This document shows, one piece after another, positions 33,634 to 43,759 of a stretch of DNA of 64,000 nt. A program made the translations under genes and the position numbers. The first letter of the stretch is position 1. Each line of letters begins with the position of its first letter. Source of the DNA: Leifsonia xyli (GTDB lineage Bacteria > Actinomycetota > Actinomycetes > Actinomycetales > Microbacteriaceae). The DNA lies in assembly GCA_001647635.1 (NCBI GenBank), contig CP014761.1:186001-250000 (forward strand), read 5' to 3'. The notes below the pieces were generated by a model. The model ran no database searches. It had not been told where the DNA came from and worked only from the letters and a program-made list of their open reading frames with translations.

Positions 33634-34671
33634 CTACAGCTCGTTCTGCCGCGGGATCACGACCTGCTTCACGATCAGCAGGATGGCCGCGGCGAACGGG
33701 ATGGCGACGAGCGCGCCGAGGATGCCGAGCAGCGTGCCGCCCGCGAGGGCCGCGACCACGACCAGGGCGCCGGGCACGGACACCGCGCGGTTCATGATGC
33801 GCGGGCTCAGCACGTACGCCTCCACCTGCATGTAGATCAGGTAGTAGATCGCGGCGGCGATCGCGGTCGGCGTCCCGGAGAGGAAGCAGGCCGCCACGAT
33901 GATGACCGAGCCGGTGATGGTTCCGACGAGCGGGATCAACGAGAAGAAGAACGCGATCGACGCGAGCAGGATGGGGAACTTCGCGCCGATCACCGTCAGG
34001 AAGATCGCGCTGAGCACGCCGTTGACGAGAGCGAGCGACACCTGGCCCATGACGTACTTGCCGACCGAGTCGGTGATCTGGTCTCCGATGTCGGCGAAGC
34101 GCGCGCGCCGGGAGGCGGGGACGAGCTGGTACGCCGACCGCTTGATGCTCGGCAGCGACGCGGTGAAGTAGATGGTCAGGATGATCACGATGATGACGCC
34201 GAAGAGGCCCTGGACGATCCCGACGCCGGTCTGCAGCACCTTGGAGGTGATGTCCGGCAGGTTCTGCTGCAGCCACTGGGTGACGGCGTCGATGTTCTGC
34301 TGATTGACGATGCCGGGGAACTGGTGCTGGAGGCTGAGGAACCACTTCTCCGCGTCGCCGTTGTTCACCCAGTTGATGGTGTTCTGCACCAGCTGGGAGG
34401 CCTGGTCGACGGCGATCGGCACGATCGCCCAGATCAGGCCGACGAAGGCCCCGATGATGACGACGAGGGCTACCACGAGCGCCAGCCAGCGCGGGAAGCG
34501 CCGACGCTCGAGGAAGGAGATCAGCGGCTCGATGCCGAGCGCCAGGAACAGCGCGGCACCGATGTAGGTGATGATCGTGGCGAGGCTGACGATGGCGCTC
34601 AGGATGAGCAGACCCAGGCCGACGCCGAGGACGCCGATGAGACCGAGGCGGAACGGGTTCTGGATCTTCAC
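33634..34671 (-). CDS. AI-2E family transporter (permease)
   Basis: This 345-residue membrane protein has about eight hydrophobic segments and the family pattern. ITYIGAALFLALGIEPLISFLERR is followed by a large polar loop after the third segment, GKYVMGQVSLALVNGVLSAIFL, FFFSLIPLVGTITGS and a C-terminal ALVAIPFAAAILLIVKQVV. Members include the E. coli TqsA type and Na+/H+ antiporter-like proteins, so the name does not prove autoinducer export. The GTG start has AGGGGGAA upstream. It lies 15 nt after the coiled-coil gene on the same strand and may be its operon partner. Confidence 0.88.
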   Translation of the reverse strand: MKIQNPFRLGLIGVLGVGLGLLILSAIVSLATIITYIGAALFLALGIEPLISFLERRRFPRWLALVVALVVIIGAFVGLIWAIVPIAVDQASQLVQNTINWVNNGDAEKWFLSLQHQFPGIVNQQNIDAVTQWLQQNLPDITSKVLQTGVGIVQGLFGVIIVIILTIYFTASLPSIKRSAYQLVPASRRARFADIGDQITDSVGKYVMGQVSLALVNGVLSAIFLTVIGAKFPILLASIAFFFSLIPLVGTITGSVIIVAACFLSGTPTAIAAAIYYLIYMQVEAYVLSPRIMNRAVSVPGALVVVAALAGGTLLGILGALVAIPFAAAILLIVKQVVIPRQNEL

Positions 34672-34686
34672 GTGTTCCCCCTGGGA

Positions 34687-37521
34687 TCAGTCGCGGTCTG
34701 CGGTCACCTTCTCGGCCTGCTGCAGGACGCCCCGGAGGTTCTCGAAGTACCCGGCCACGGCCTCACGCTCGATCCTAATCTGGGCCAGGCGCTCCTCGGC
34801 GTCGGCGACCAGGCGTTGCGTGCGCTCTTCGGTCTCGGCCAGAAGCGCGTCGGAGCGCTCCTCGGCGTCCCGGATGATCGCGGCCGCCGTGTCCTCGGCC
34901 TTCTTGCGGGCCTCGGTGACGGTGCGCCGGGCTTCGGTCTCGAAGGCCTCCGCCTCGGAGCGGGCCTGCGCGGTGCGCTTGACCGCGTCCGCCAGCTGGA
35001 CGTTCGCCTCGTCGAGGTACTTCTGCGTCTGGGCCACGGCCTCCTGGTGGCGGGCGAGGTACTCCTTCTCGGCCTCGTCGCGGCGGGCGCGGAGCTCGAC
35101 GTCGAGGTCGATGCGGGCCTGCTCCATCTCGCGCGTGCGCGCATCGACCTCCTCGAGGGTGGTCGTGCGGAGAGTCGTCAGCTCGGTGTCGAGCGCCGCG
35201 CGGGCGCCGGCGGCCTCCTGCTCGAAGGCGGCCGTGCGCTCGGCGAGCTCGGCCTCCAGGGCGGTGCGCGCCTCGGCGACCTCGCGGGCGAGCTCCGCGC
35301 GCGCCTCGGCTGTCTCCTTCTCGAGGGCGACCCGGGTCTGCTGCGCCTCGTCGGCGATCGTCAGGCGCGAGCGCTCCGCCTCGCGCTCGAGCTCGAGGCG
35401 CTGCTGCTCCCGCTGGTCGGCGAGCTCGTTCGCGGTCGCCTCGCGCTTGTCGGCCAGGTCGGTGGTGGTGTTCCGGATGTCCTCGGCGAGGCGGCTGCGC
35501 GTCTGGTCCGACTCGGCGGCGAGTGCGCTCTTGGTCTGCGCGACCTCGGCCGCGAGGGCCTTCTTGGTCTGCTCGACCTCAGCGACCAGCGCCGACTTCG
35601 TCGTCGTCACCTCGGTCTCGAGCGCGGACTTCGTCTGCTCGACCTCCGCGGCGAGCTCCGCCTTGGTCTGCTCGACCTCGGCGGCCAGCTCGGTCTGCGT
35701 GCGCGCGACCTCGTCGGCCAGGGCGGCCTTCGTCGTGGTGACCTCGGCTTCGAGCGCCTTCTTCGTCTGCTCGACCTCCGCCGCGAGGGCCGCCTTGGTC
35801 GTGGTGACCTCCGTCTCCAGGCTCGACCGGGTCTGCTCGACCTCGGCGGCGAGGGAGGTGGTGGTCGACTCGACCTCGGCGGCGAGGCGCGCGCGGCCCG
35901 CGGTCAGCTCGGCCTCGACGGCGCTGCGTTCGCGGGCGATCTCGTCGGCCAGCGCCGAGCGGGCGGTGTCGACTTCGGTCGCGAGCTCCGCTCGGAGGTC
36001 GGCGGCCTCCGCCTCCAGCTCGCGGCGCTGGCGCTCGGCGTCCGCGGCCAGGCGGGCACGGGTCTGCTCGACCTCGGCAGCCAGTTCGCTCGCGGTCTGC
36101 TCGCGGTCGGCGGCCAGCTGAGCGGCGGTTGCGGCTCGATCGGCCTCCAGGGCCGTCCGGGTTTCGGTCGTCTCCTTCTGGAGCGTGGTCCGCGTCTGCA
36201 GCACGTCGTCGGCGAGCTGCGTGGTGGTGCGCTCGACCTCTTCCGCGAGGGCGGTCTTGGTCGTGGTGACCTCGCTCTCGAGCGCGGCACGGGTGGAGGT
36301 GACCTCGTTCTCCAGGGCGGACCGGGTGGTGGCGACCTGCGTCTCGAGCTCCGACTTCATGCGCGACACCTCTTCGGCCAGCGCCGAACGGGTGCGGGTG
36401 ACCTCGTCGGCGAGCTCCGCCTTGGTGCGCTCCACCTCGTCCGCGAGCGCGCTGCGGGTCGTGGTGACGTCGGCCTCGAGCGCGGATCGCGCCTGCTCCA
36501 CCTCGGCGGCGAGGGCGGACTTCGTCTGCTCGACCTCGGCGGCGAGGGACTTGGTGGTCTGCTCCACCTCGGTCGCGAGCGCCAGCCGGCGCGTCTTCTC
36601 CTCGTTCTCGAGATCGGCGCGGGTCTGCGCCGCGGCGGCGGCGAGCTCCGACCGCTGCTCCTCGACCTCGGCGGCCAGGTCGGCGCGGGCCTGCGCGGCC
36701 TCGGCGGCGAGGGCGTTGCGCGTCTCGGCCTCCTCTGCGGCGAGGCGGTCGGCGGTCTCGGCGACGCGACGGTCGAGCTCCAGGCGGGTCTGGGCGGCCT
36801 CGCGCTCGAATGCCGCGCGGTCCTCTGCCAGCGCGTTCTCGAGCTCGGCCCGACGGGAGGCGATGGTCCGGTCGAGTTCGGCGGCCTCGGCGCGGGCGGC
36901 CTCCGCCTCGCGGGAGGCCACGGCCTTCAGCTCGGCGGCCTCGCGGTCGGCCTCGGCTCGCACCGCCGCGGCCTCCCGCTTGCTCGTCGCGCGCAGCTCC
37001 GCCGCCTCGGTGGCGACGGCGCCGCGGATGGCGGCCGCCTCGCGCATGGCGTCGTTGAGCAGGGTCTCCTTGTCGGCCCGGGTCTTGGTGAGCAGCTCTC
37101 CCGACTCGATCTGCGCATCCTCGAGCAGCGTCGTGGCGCGCGCCTGGGCGTCGGCCAGGATGCGCTCGGCCTGCGCGGCCGCGGCCTTCTTGACCTTCTC
37201 GATCTCGGCGGCCACGCCCGCGCGCAGCTTCTCAGCGTCGATGTCGGCCTGGGCGATCAGGCGGGTGGACTGCTCCTCGGCGACCCGGAGGGTGTTCTCG
37301 AGCTTCGTGCCGAGCCCGGAGTACGTCGGGCTGCCGACCTCCTCGATCTCGGCGTTGAGGTCGTCGATGCGGGCCTGCAGCCGCTTGATCTCCTTGGCGG
37401 AGTCGGCCGCCTTGGTGTTGGACGCGATCAGCTCGCGACGCAGCTCCTGCAGCGCCTTGTCGACCTCGTCCTTGTCATAGCCGCGGAAGGCCTGCGTGAA
37501 GGTGGATTCGTCGGTGGCCAC
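34687..37521 (-). CDS. Giant DivIVA-like coiled-coil protein with hendecad repeats
   Basis: This 944-residue cytoplasmic protein begins with a DivIVA-like motif (TFTQAFRGYDKDEVDKALQEL, about 7-27) and a heptad coiled coil. Residues 224-795 are 52 uninterrupted 11-residue repeats of the type KSALAAEVEQT, with hydrophobic residues at repeat positions 4 and 8 and Thr or Ala at 11. A further charged coiled coil with several AEER-type segments ends the protein. The layout recalls the Streptomyces polarity proteins Scy and FilP, but the repeat differs. CAGGAG precedes the GTG start. I infer a cytoskeletal or polar scaffold in cell growth or division. Confidence 0.85.
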   Translation of the reverse strand: MATDESTFTQAFRGYDKDEVDKALQELRRELIASNTKAADSAKEIKRLQARIDDLNAEIEEVGSPTYSGLGTKLENTLRVAEEQSTRLIAQADIDAEKLRAGVAAEIEKVKKAAAAQAERILADAQARATTLLEDAQIESGELLTKTRADKETLLNDAMREAAAIRGAVATEAAELRATSKREAAAVRAEADREAAELKAVASREAEAARAEAAELDRTIASRRAELENALAEDRAAFEREAAQTRLELDRRVAETADRLAAEEAETRNALAAEAAQARADLAAEVEEQRSELAAAAAQTRADLENEEKTRRLALATEVEQTTKSLAAEVEQTKSALAAEVEQARSALEADVTTTRSALADEVERTKAELADEVTRTRSALAEEVSRMKSELETQVATTRSALENEVTSTRAALESEVTTTKTALAEEVERTTTQLADDVLQTRTTLQKETTETRTALEADRAATAAQLAADREQTASELAAEVEQTRARLAADAERQRRELEAEAADLRAELATEVDTARSALADEIARERSAVEAELTAGRARLAAEVESTTTSLAAEVEQTRSSLETEVTTTKAALAAEVEQTKKALEAEVTTTKAALADEVARTQTELAAEVEQTKAELAAEVEQTKSALETEVTTTKSALVAEVEQTKKALAAEVAQTKSALAAESDQTRSRLAEDIRNTTTDLADKREATANELADQREQQRLELEREAERSRLTIADEAQQTRVALEKETAEARAELAREVAEARTALEAELAERTAAFEQEAAGARAALDTELTTLRTTTLEEVDARTREMEQARIDLDVELRARRDEAEKEYLARHQEAVAQTQKYLDEANVQLADAVKRTAQARSEAEAFETEARRTVTEARKKAEDTAAAIIRDAEERSDALLAETEERTQRLVADAEERLAQIRIEREAVAGYFENLRGVLQQAEKVTADRD
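35137..36852 (-). repeat. 52 tandem degenerate 33-bp units encoding hendecad repeats
   Basis: The stretch is exactly 1716 bp, 52 units of 33 bp, each encoding one 11-residue repeat with no insertion or deletion. The most regular units read KAALADEVART, KSALETEVTTT and KAELAAEVEQT. The units are diverged at the DNA level, so they are under protein-level selection and are not a recent minisatellite. Confidence 0.85.
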
Positions 37522-37711
37522 TGTTGTTACTCCTGGGGATGTTCGGGTCGACCCGCCTCACGCGCGCCGCGACGATCCTACAATTCGCGGGTGTACGCCC
37601 GCACGGGGGGTGCCGAAAGCGTCCAGGCAAGGGTTAGCTGCCTTTCAGGCATGTCCGGTATCGTCGTGTGACTGTGCCCGCCCCCGAACTTCGGCACATG
37701 AGGAGTCCTGC

Positions 37712-39580
37712 TTGCGTTTCGTACTCGCCATCGTCGCGTTCGTCGTCGCCGCGGTCATGATCGTGGCCGGCATCGCGCAGCGCACCGTCTTCGCGCCGCC
37801 GACCCGCATCGAGGCCGGCGCGACCGTCTCCGGAGACCCGCGTTACCTGGTGATCGACGGCTCCGCGCTCAACGCCCACCCCGGGCAGCAGACCCTGACG
37901 ATCTCTGACGCCCCCGCGGGCGCCACGCCGGTCGTGGCTTACGGCCGTACAGCGGACGTCAAGGCGTGGCTCGGCGACCAGAAGTACGTCGCCGTGCGCT
38001 ATCAGAAGTCCACCGGTGACCTGACGACGAAGGCCGTGACGCCGAAGCCGACCGCGTCGAGCAGTGAGGAGTCGAGCTCCACCGCGACGCCGGCTCCCAC
38101 TCCGACGCCCGCCGCGACGGCGGGTGCGACCACCGGGTCGTCGACCGCCGCGACCGCGGGGCCCAACCCGGCGGGCTCGGACCTCTGGCTCGAGGAGTTC
38201 GACGGCGAGGCCGCCCAGGTCACCCGCATGAACATCCCGGACGACGTGAGCGTCATCGTCGCCACCGACGGCACGAAGGCGGCGCCGTCGCGCCTCACCG
38301 TGACGTGGCCCGTCGACTCCAGCACGCCGTGGGCCTTCCCGCTCATCATCGGCGGGCTCATCCTCCTCGTCATCGGCATCGCCCTGTACCTCTGGGGCCT
38401 GTACACCCACCGCCGCTCGCGCGGCCCGCGCCGCAAGAGCGGCCCGAAGATGCCGAAGCTTCCCAAGGCCCCCAAGTACAAGCCCACCGCCATGATCGAG
38501 ACCACCCCGCGAGGCCGCCGTTCCAGCCGCCGCGCCCGCGTCATCCTGCCCGTCGCCGTGGCCGGCGCCCTGGCCCTCACCGGCTGCACGACCGGCACGG
38601 ATGCTGCCACGACGCCGTCGAAGACCGCGACCCCGCTCGCGACGGAAGCGCCCGACGCGCAGGGGCAGCTGCCGCCCGCCGTGACGGTTCCGCAGCTGGA
38701 GCGGATCGTGAAGCGCATCTCGGATGCGGCGGCACAGGCCGACGCCAAGGCCAGCCCCGACCTCGCCAAGGCGCGCTTCACGGGCCCGGCGCTGCAGCTC
38801 CGCACCGCGAACTACGCCATCCGCGCGAAGAAGGCCGACGAGCCGGCGCTGCCCGCCATCCCGGCGAGCCCGATCGTGCTCTCGCTCCCGCAGGCGACCG
38901 ACGCGTGGCCGCGCACTGTCGCCGCCGTCATCGACAGCCCCAAGGACGCGAAGGGCAACGCCCAGGCGCCCATCGCGCTGACGCTCGTGCAGGCGACGCC
39001 GCGCGACAACTACCAGGTGGAGTACGCCGTCTCGCTCGAGCCCAAGGCCAAGGTGCCGAACCTCGCACCGGCGAGCATCGGCTCCGCGGTCGTCCCGCCG
39101 GACTCGAAGCTGCTCGCCCTCCCGCCGGAGAAGGTGGCCGCGGCGTACGGCGACATCCTGATGAACGGCGACAAGAGCCAGTACGCGAGCCTGTTCAGCG
39201 CGGAGGGCGACACCCTGCGCACCCAGGTCGGCGCCGACTGGAAGGCCAAGCAGAAGGCGGCCGTCCCCGCTACGGCGTCGCTGACGTTCACGAGCGCGCC
39301 CGGTGACGGCAAGGACGTCGCCATGGCGACCAACGACTCCGGTGCGATCGTCTGGACAGACCTTAAAGAGTCGCAGGTGCTGAAGGTCGTTGAGGCGGGC
39401 GCCGAGGTGAGCGCCGGTGCGACCGCTGCCGCGCTCAGCGGGGTCGCGTCTTCGAAGACCGGCATCCAGTCCGACTTCGGCTACCAGCTCGCCTTCTACG
39501 TGCCGCCGGCGGGTTCCGACGCCAAGATCACCCTGCTCGGGTTCGCGCAGGGCATGACCTCGGCCGAGCAGATCCCGTAA
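37712..39580 (+). CDS. Membrane protein fused to a lipoprotein-like domain, function unknown
   Basis: From TTG 37712 (GAGGAG upstream) the 622-residue frame encodes a membrane segment at about 3-22, an extracytoplasmic domain with a Thr/Ser/Pro-Ala linker, and a second membrane segment in WAFPLIIGGLILLVIGIALY near residue 210. A very basic cytoplasmic loop follows. Then comes a typical lipoprotein signal, RVILPVAVAGALALTGC, in the middle of the protein, and an exported domain of about 320 residues with an FSAEGDTL segment. No family is recognised. An in-frame ATG near 38493 (M-I-E-T-T-P) could start the lipoprotein half separately. Confidence 0.7.
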   Translation: MRFVLAIVAFVVAAVMIVAGIAQRTVFAPPTRIEAGATVSGDPRYLVIDGSALNAHPGQQTLTISDAPAGATPVVAYGRTADVKAWLGDQKYVAVRYQKSTGDLTTKAVTPKPTASSSEESSSTATPAPTPTPAATAGATTGSSTAATAGPNPAGSDLWLEEFDGEAAQVTRMNIPDDVSVIVATDGTKAAPSRLTVTWPVDSSTPWAFPLIIGGLILLVIGIALYLWGLYTHRRSRGPRRKSGPKMPKLPKAPKYKPTAMIETTPRGRRSSRRARVILPVAVAGALALTGCTTGTDAATTPSKTATPLATEAPDAQGQLPPAVTVPQLERIVKRISDAAAQADAKASPDLAKARFTGPALQLRTANYAIRAKKADEPALPAIPASPIVLSLPQATDAWPRTVAAVIDSPKDAKGNAQAPIALTLVQATPRDNYQVEYAVSLEPKAKVPNLAPASIGSAVVPPDSKLLALPPEKVAAAYGDILMNGDKSQYASLFSAEGDTLRTQVGADWKAKQKAAVPATASLTFTSAPGDGKDVAMATNDSGAIVWTDLKESQVLKVVEAGAEVSAGATAAALSGVASSKTGIQSDFGYQLAFYVPPAGSDAKITLLGFAQGMTSAEQIP

Positions 39581-39652
39581 CGCAGGGCGGCGACGCGAGT
39601 ATCCTGAAGAGTCGTGCTCGGGCATGATCGAGCACCGTCACGTGGAGGATCA

Positions 39653-40639
39653 ATGAGCAACGTCCCGCCCCCGCCCACCAACCTGCGCGGGGCCGTCGAC
39701 CTCAGCTCGCTCGTCAACCGTCCGGCTCCCGCCGCCGGGGCAGCGAGTGGCGCGGCCGGTGCGCCCGCCGGGCAGCCGACGGGTGATCTGACCCTGCCGA
39801 GCCTGTATTTCGAGGGCACCGACGCCAACTTCAACGACTTCATCGACCTGTCGATGCGGGTGCCGATCGTCGTCGGGCTGGGCACCGAGCGGTCGGAGCA
39901 GTGGCAGCAGTTCGCCCCGGTGCTCGACCGCGCCGTGGGGAGGTTCCAGGGCCGCCTGGTCAGCGTGAAGATCGACGTGGATGCGAACCCGCAGCTCACG
40001 CAGGCGTTCCAGGCGCAGGCGGTTCCCACGGTGGCCGCGCTGGTCGCCGGCCGCCCGGTGCAGCTGTTCGCCGGTGTCGTCGCCGAGGACCAGCTCCGCG
40101 ACGTGTTCGAGCAGCTGCTGCAGCTCGCCGCGCAGAACGGCGTGACCGAGTCGGTGACCGTCGAGAGTGGCGCTGACGGCGCGGACTCCGACGTCGCGGC
40201 CGCGGAGCCGGCTCCCGAGCCTCCGCTCCCGCCCCTGCACCAGGAGGCGTACGAGGCGATCGATCGCGGGGATTATGAGGGCGCCATCCGCGCCTACCGC
40301 ACGGCGATCGCCCAGGACCCGCGAGACACCATGGCCGCCGCGGGCCTGGCGCAGGTCAGCCTCCTCGCCCGGCTCAGCGGCCACTCGGCCGACGAACTGC
40401 GGACCGCGGCCGCCGAGGCGCCGCGTGACGCGGAGGCGCAGCTCGGGGTCGCCGACCTCGACATCTCCGGCGGTCACGTCGAGGACGCCTTCGACCGGCT
40501 CCTCACGCTCTTCCCGTCGCTCGACGCCGCCGGCAAGGAGCAGGTGCGGGCCCGCATCCTCGAGTATTTCGAGATCGTGGGTGTGGACGACCCGCGAGTC
40601 GGCAAGGCCAGGGCTAGGCTGGCGTCGCTGCTGTACTGA
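39653..40639 (+). CDS. CnoX-like co-chaperone (thioredoxin fold plus TPR)
   Basis: The 328-residue protein has a Pro/Ala-rich N-terminus, a thioredoxin-like domain at about 50-155 and C-terminal TPR-like helices from about 190 (HQEAYEAIDRGDYEGAIRAYRTAIAQDPRD). The thioredoxin CxxC motif is absent: the equivalent place reads GLGTERSEQW. This matches the YbbN/CnoX family, holdases that work with GroEL and DnaK. GTGGAGG lies just before the ATG. Confidence 0.88.
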   Translation: MSNVPPPPTNLRGAVDLSSLVNRPAPAAGAASGAAGAPAGQPTGDLTLPSLYFEGTDANFNDFIDLSMRVPIVVGLGTERSEQWQQFAPVLDRAVGRFQGRLVSVKIDVDANPQLTQAFQAQAVPTVAALVAGRPVQLFAGVVAEDQLRDVFEQLLQLAAQNGVTESVTVESGADGADSDVAAAEPAPEPPLPPLHQEAYEAIDRGDYEGAIRAYRTAIAQDPRDTMAAAGLAQVSLLARLSGHSADELRTAAAEAPRDAEAQLGVADLDISGGHVEDAFDRLLTLFPSLDAAGKEQVRARILEYFEIVGVDDPRVGKARARLASLLY

Positions 40640-40706
40640 GCCCGACCCCCACGGGCCGCGGTCGGCGGCGTCTCTCGTCCCGCTCACCGCTCAGGAGTGA
40701 TGGCCC

Positions 40707-41492
40707 ATGTCTCGTGTGCTCGTCGTCGGAGGCACCGGCCTGGCCGGCCGCGCCGTCACCGCCGAGGCGATCGAACGCGGCCACGACGTGGTCGTCGCCG
40801 CGCGGCGGGTGCCCGACGACGACGCCGACGCCTACGTGAACGGCGCCGCCTACGTCACGGCGGACCTGGTGACCGGCGCGGGCCTCGAGGAGGCGGTGGA
40901 CGGCGTCGACGTCATCGTCGACGCCAGCAACGCGGTCGGCAAGCAGGCGGCGCACGTCTTCGCCGTCGGCGCGCAGAACCTGGTCCACACGGCGGCGCGT
41001 TTCGGCGTGCACCGTGCGGTGGTCCTCTCGATCGTGGGCGTGGACGGGTCCTCCTACGGCTATTACCGCGCGAAGGCCGCGCAGGAGCGGGCGTACCGGG
41101 AGTCTCCGCTCGACACCCGGATCGTGCGGGCGACCCAGTTCCACGACTTCGTCACGGCGATCTTCGACCGCGGGCGTCCCCTGGGAGTGCTGCTCACCCC
41201 GAGCGGCACCCGGTTCCAGCCCATCGCGGTGACCGATGTCGCGCGCGTGCTGGTCGACGTGGCCGAGGGTGCCGGCGAGCCGGACAGCGTCCGCCACATC
41301 GGCGGACCGCGCGTGGAGTCGGCGCGCTCGCTCGCCGAGCAGTGGAAGCGCGCGAGCGGCAGCCGCCGCTACATCCTCCCGATCCGCCTCGGCGGGGGAC
41401 TGGGCGCCACCTGGCGTGCGGGCCGCAATCTCGTCCCCGAGCACGCCGTCGACGGCGTGCACTACGGCGCCTGGGTCGACTCCCGCGCCTGA
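40707..41492 (+). CDS. SDR/NmrA-like NAD(P)-binding protein
   Basis: This 261-residue atypical short-chain dehydrogenase/reductase has the nucleotide motif VVGGTGLAGRAV at the N-terminus, VDVIVDASNA, a YYRAKAAQE segment in the place of the YxxxK motif, and IAVTDVARVLV near the substrate domain. Its relatives include NmrA-like redox sensors and NADH-ubiquinone reductase-like proteins. The substrate is unknown. CAGGAG precedes the ATG. It converges on glgB. Confidence 0.85.
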   Translation: MSRVLVVGGTGLAGRAVTAEAIERGHDVVVAARRVPDDDADAYVNGAAYVTADLVTGAGLEEAVDGVDVIVDASNAVGKQAAHVFAVGAQNLVHTAARFGVHRAVVLSIVGVDGSSYGYYRAKAAQERAYRESPLDTRIVRATQFHDFVTAIFDRGRPLGVLLTPSGTRFQPIAVTDVARVLVDVAEGAGEPDSVRHIGGPRVESARSLAEQWKRASGSRRYILPIRLGGGLGATWRAGRNLVPEHAVDGVHYGAWVDSRA

Positions 41493-41522
41493 GCGCCGCA
41501 GGAGCCGACTGCAGGCGGAGCG

Positions 41523-43730
41523 TCAGCCGCGGGGCTTCAGGTACAGCGCCCCGAGCGGCGGCAGGGTCAGCACGGCGGAGGCCGGGCGTCCCATCCACGG
41601 GTCGTCCGTGGCGGTCACCGCGCCGAGGTTGCCCACGCCCGATCCGCCGAAGGTCTCGGCGTCCGTGTTGAGCAGCTCCTCCCACTCGCCGGCGAAGGGC
41701 AGGCCGATGCGGTAGTCGCTATGCGGCGCCCCCGAGAAGTTGAACACCACGGCGATCGGCGACCCGTCGGCGTCCTTGCGGAGGAACGCGATGACGTTGC
41801 CTTGCGCGTCGGACCCGTCGAGCCATTCGAACCCCTGTGGCTCGTTGTCGCGCGCCCACAGCTGCGGGTTGTCCTTGTACACGGCGTTGAGCTGGGCCAC
41901 GAGGTTCCAGAGGCCGCGGTGCGCCGGCTGGTCGAGCATCCACCAGTCGAGTCCGCGCTCCTCGCTCCACTCCGACAGCTGCCCGAACTCCTGGCCCATG
42001 AACAGCAGCTGCTTGCCGGGGTGCGCCCACATGAAGGCGAGGAACACCCGGGCGTTCGCCAGCTGCTGCCAGTGGTCACCGGGCATCTTGCCCAGCAGCG
42101 ACCCCTTGCCGTGCACGACCTCGTCGTGGCTGATCGGCAGGAGGAAGTTCTCGCTCCACGCGTAGACGAACGAGAACGTGATCTCGCCGTGGTGGTAGCT
42201 GCGGTACATCGGGTCCTCGTGGATGTACTGGAGCGCGTCGTGCATCCAGCCCATGTTCCACTTGAGGCCGAAGCCGAGGCCGCCGGATGAGGTGGGCGCT
42301 GTGACACCCGGGTAGCTGGTCGACTCCTCGGCGATCATCACCGTGCCGGGGTTGCGCTTGTACGCGGTCGCGGTGACCTCCTGCAGGAACCCGATCGCCT
42401 CCAGGTTCTCCCGGCCGCCGTGGATGTTCGGCTCCCACTCGCCGTCGTTGCGGGAGTAGTCGAGGTACAGCATCGAGGCGACGGCGTCGACGCGGAGGCC
42501 GTCGACGTGGAACTCCTCCAGCCAGTACAGCGCGTTGGCGACGAGGAAGTTGCGCACCTGCGAGTTGCCGTAGTCGAAGATGTACGTGCCCCAGTCCTTG
42601 TGCTCGCCGCGGCGCGGGTCCGCGTGCTCGTACAGCGGCTGGCCGTCGAACCGGGCGAGCGCCCAGTCGTCCTTGGGGAAGTGGCCCGGCACCCAGTCGA
42701 GGATGACGCCGATGCCGGCCTGGTGCAGCCGGTCGATGAGGTACTTGAGGTCGTCCGGGTGACCGAAGCGGCTCGTCGGCGCGTAGTAGCCGGTCACCTG
42801 GTAGCCCCACGATCCGCCGAAGGGATGCTCGGCGAGCGGCAGGAACTCCACGTGCGTGTAGCCGAGCGCGCCGACGTAGTCGATCAGCTCGTCCGCCGCC
42901 TCGCGGTAGCCGAGCCCCGGCCGCCACGAGCCGAAGTGCAGCTCGTAGACGCTCATCGGGCCCGCGTGCGGGTCGTGCGCGGCGCGGGAGGCCATCCACT
43001 CGTCGTCCTCCCACGCGTGGCGGCTGACGGTGACGCGGGACGCGGTCGCGGGCGGCGTCTCGGCGAGCTGGGCCAGCGGGTCGATCTTGCGCACCCAGCG
43101 GCCGTCCTGCGCGAGGATGTCGAACTTGTAGATCTCGCCCTCGCCGAGGCCGGGGACGAACAGCTCCCAGACGCCCGACGAGCCCATGTTGCGCATCGAG
43201 TACAGCGTGCCGTCCCAGCCGTTGAAGTTCCCGACGACGCGGACCGCGCGCGCGTGCGGCGCCCACACGGTGAAGGAGGTGCCGACGACGCCGCCGAGAT
43301 CGCGCACATGTGCGCCGAGCGCGGTCCAGAGCGTCTCGTGGCGGCCCTCGCCGATCAGGTGCAGGTCGAGCTGTCCGATGGTGGGAAGGAAGCGGTAGGG
43401 GTCGTCCGCGGTCCACGTGCTGCCGTCGTCGTAGCGCGCCTCGATCTGGTACGCGCCGGGTCCGACGATGTCGACGCCCTGCCACACGCCGTAGCCGAGG
43501 TGGGCCAGTTCGATGTGCGCGCCGGTCGACAGCACCGCGAAGACCTCGCGGGCCAGCGGCCGGAGGGTGCGGATGACGGTGACCGGGTCGGCGACGCCGG
43601 GCGCGTTCACCTGGTGCTGCCCGAGCACCGAGTGCGGGTCGTGGTAGCTGCCGGCGGCGATCGTGGCGAGCACGGTCTCGTCGATGGCGGGCAGTTCGAC
43701 GGCGGCGGCGCCTTCGGGGATCGGGGACAT
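41523..43730 (-). CDS. glgB: 1,4-alpha-glucan branching enzyme
   Basis: GlgB introduces alpha-1,6 branches into alpha-glucan. The 735-residue GH13 enzyme has the N-terminal CBM48-type modules ([24 protein letters not shown]), [12 protein letters not shown], the nucleophile Asp415 in [11 protein letters not shown] and the acid/base Glu468 in [18 protein letters not shown] follows. It lies 29 nt after glgE on the same strand and extends the same pathway: GlgE makes linear chains, GlgB branches them. The frame is open further upstream, but the family start is ATG 43730. Confidence 0.96.
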   Translation of the reverse strand: MSPIPEGAAAVELPAIDETVLATIAAGSYHDPHSVLGQHQVNAPGVADPVTVIRTLRPLAREVFAVLSTGAHIELAHLGYGVWQGVDIVGPGAYQIEARYDDGSTWTADDPYRFLPTIGQLDLHLIGEGRHETLWTALGAHVRDLGGVVGTSFTVWAPHARAVRVVGNFNGWDGTLYSMRNMGSSGVWELFVPGLGEGEIYKFDILAQDGRWVRKIDPLAQLAETPPATASRVTVSRHAWEDDEWMASRAAHDPHAGPMSVYELHFGSWRPGLGYREAADELIDYVGALGYTHVEFLPLAEHPFGGSWGYQVTGYYAPTSRFGHPDDLKYLIDRLHQAGIGVILDWVPGHFPKDDWALARFDGQPLYEHADPRRGEHKDWGTYIFDYGNSQVRNFLVANALYWLEEFHVDGLRVDAVASMLYLDYSRNDGEWEPNIHGGRENLEAIGFLQEVTATAYKRNPGTVMIAEESTSYPGVTAPTSSGGLGFGLKWNMGWMHDALQYIHEDPMYRSYHHGEITFSFVYAWSENFLLPISHDEVVHGKGSLLGKMPGDHWQQLANARVFLAFMWAHPGKQLLFMGQEFGQLSEWSEERGLDWWMLDQPAHRGLWNLVAQLNAVYKDNPQLWARDNEPQGFEWLDGSDAQGNVIAFLRKDADGSPIAVVFNFSGAPHSDYRIGLPFAGEWEELLNTDAETFGGSGVGNLGAVTATDDPWMGRPASAVLTLPPLGALYLKPRG

Positions 43731-43759
43731 GGTGCGGCTCCTCAGCTCTCGGTCGGCGG

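Noticed and set aside
35137..36852. 33-bp tandem repeats as a CRISPR array or minisatellite
   Set aside because: Units are contiguous without spacers, diverged in DNA but conserved in protein phase, and lie inside a coding frame.
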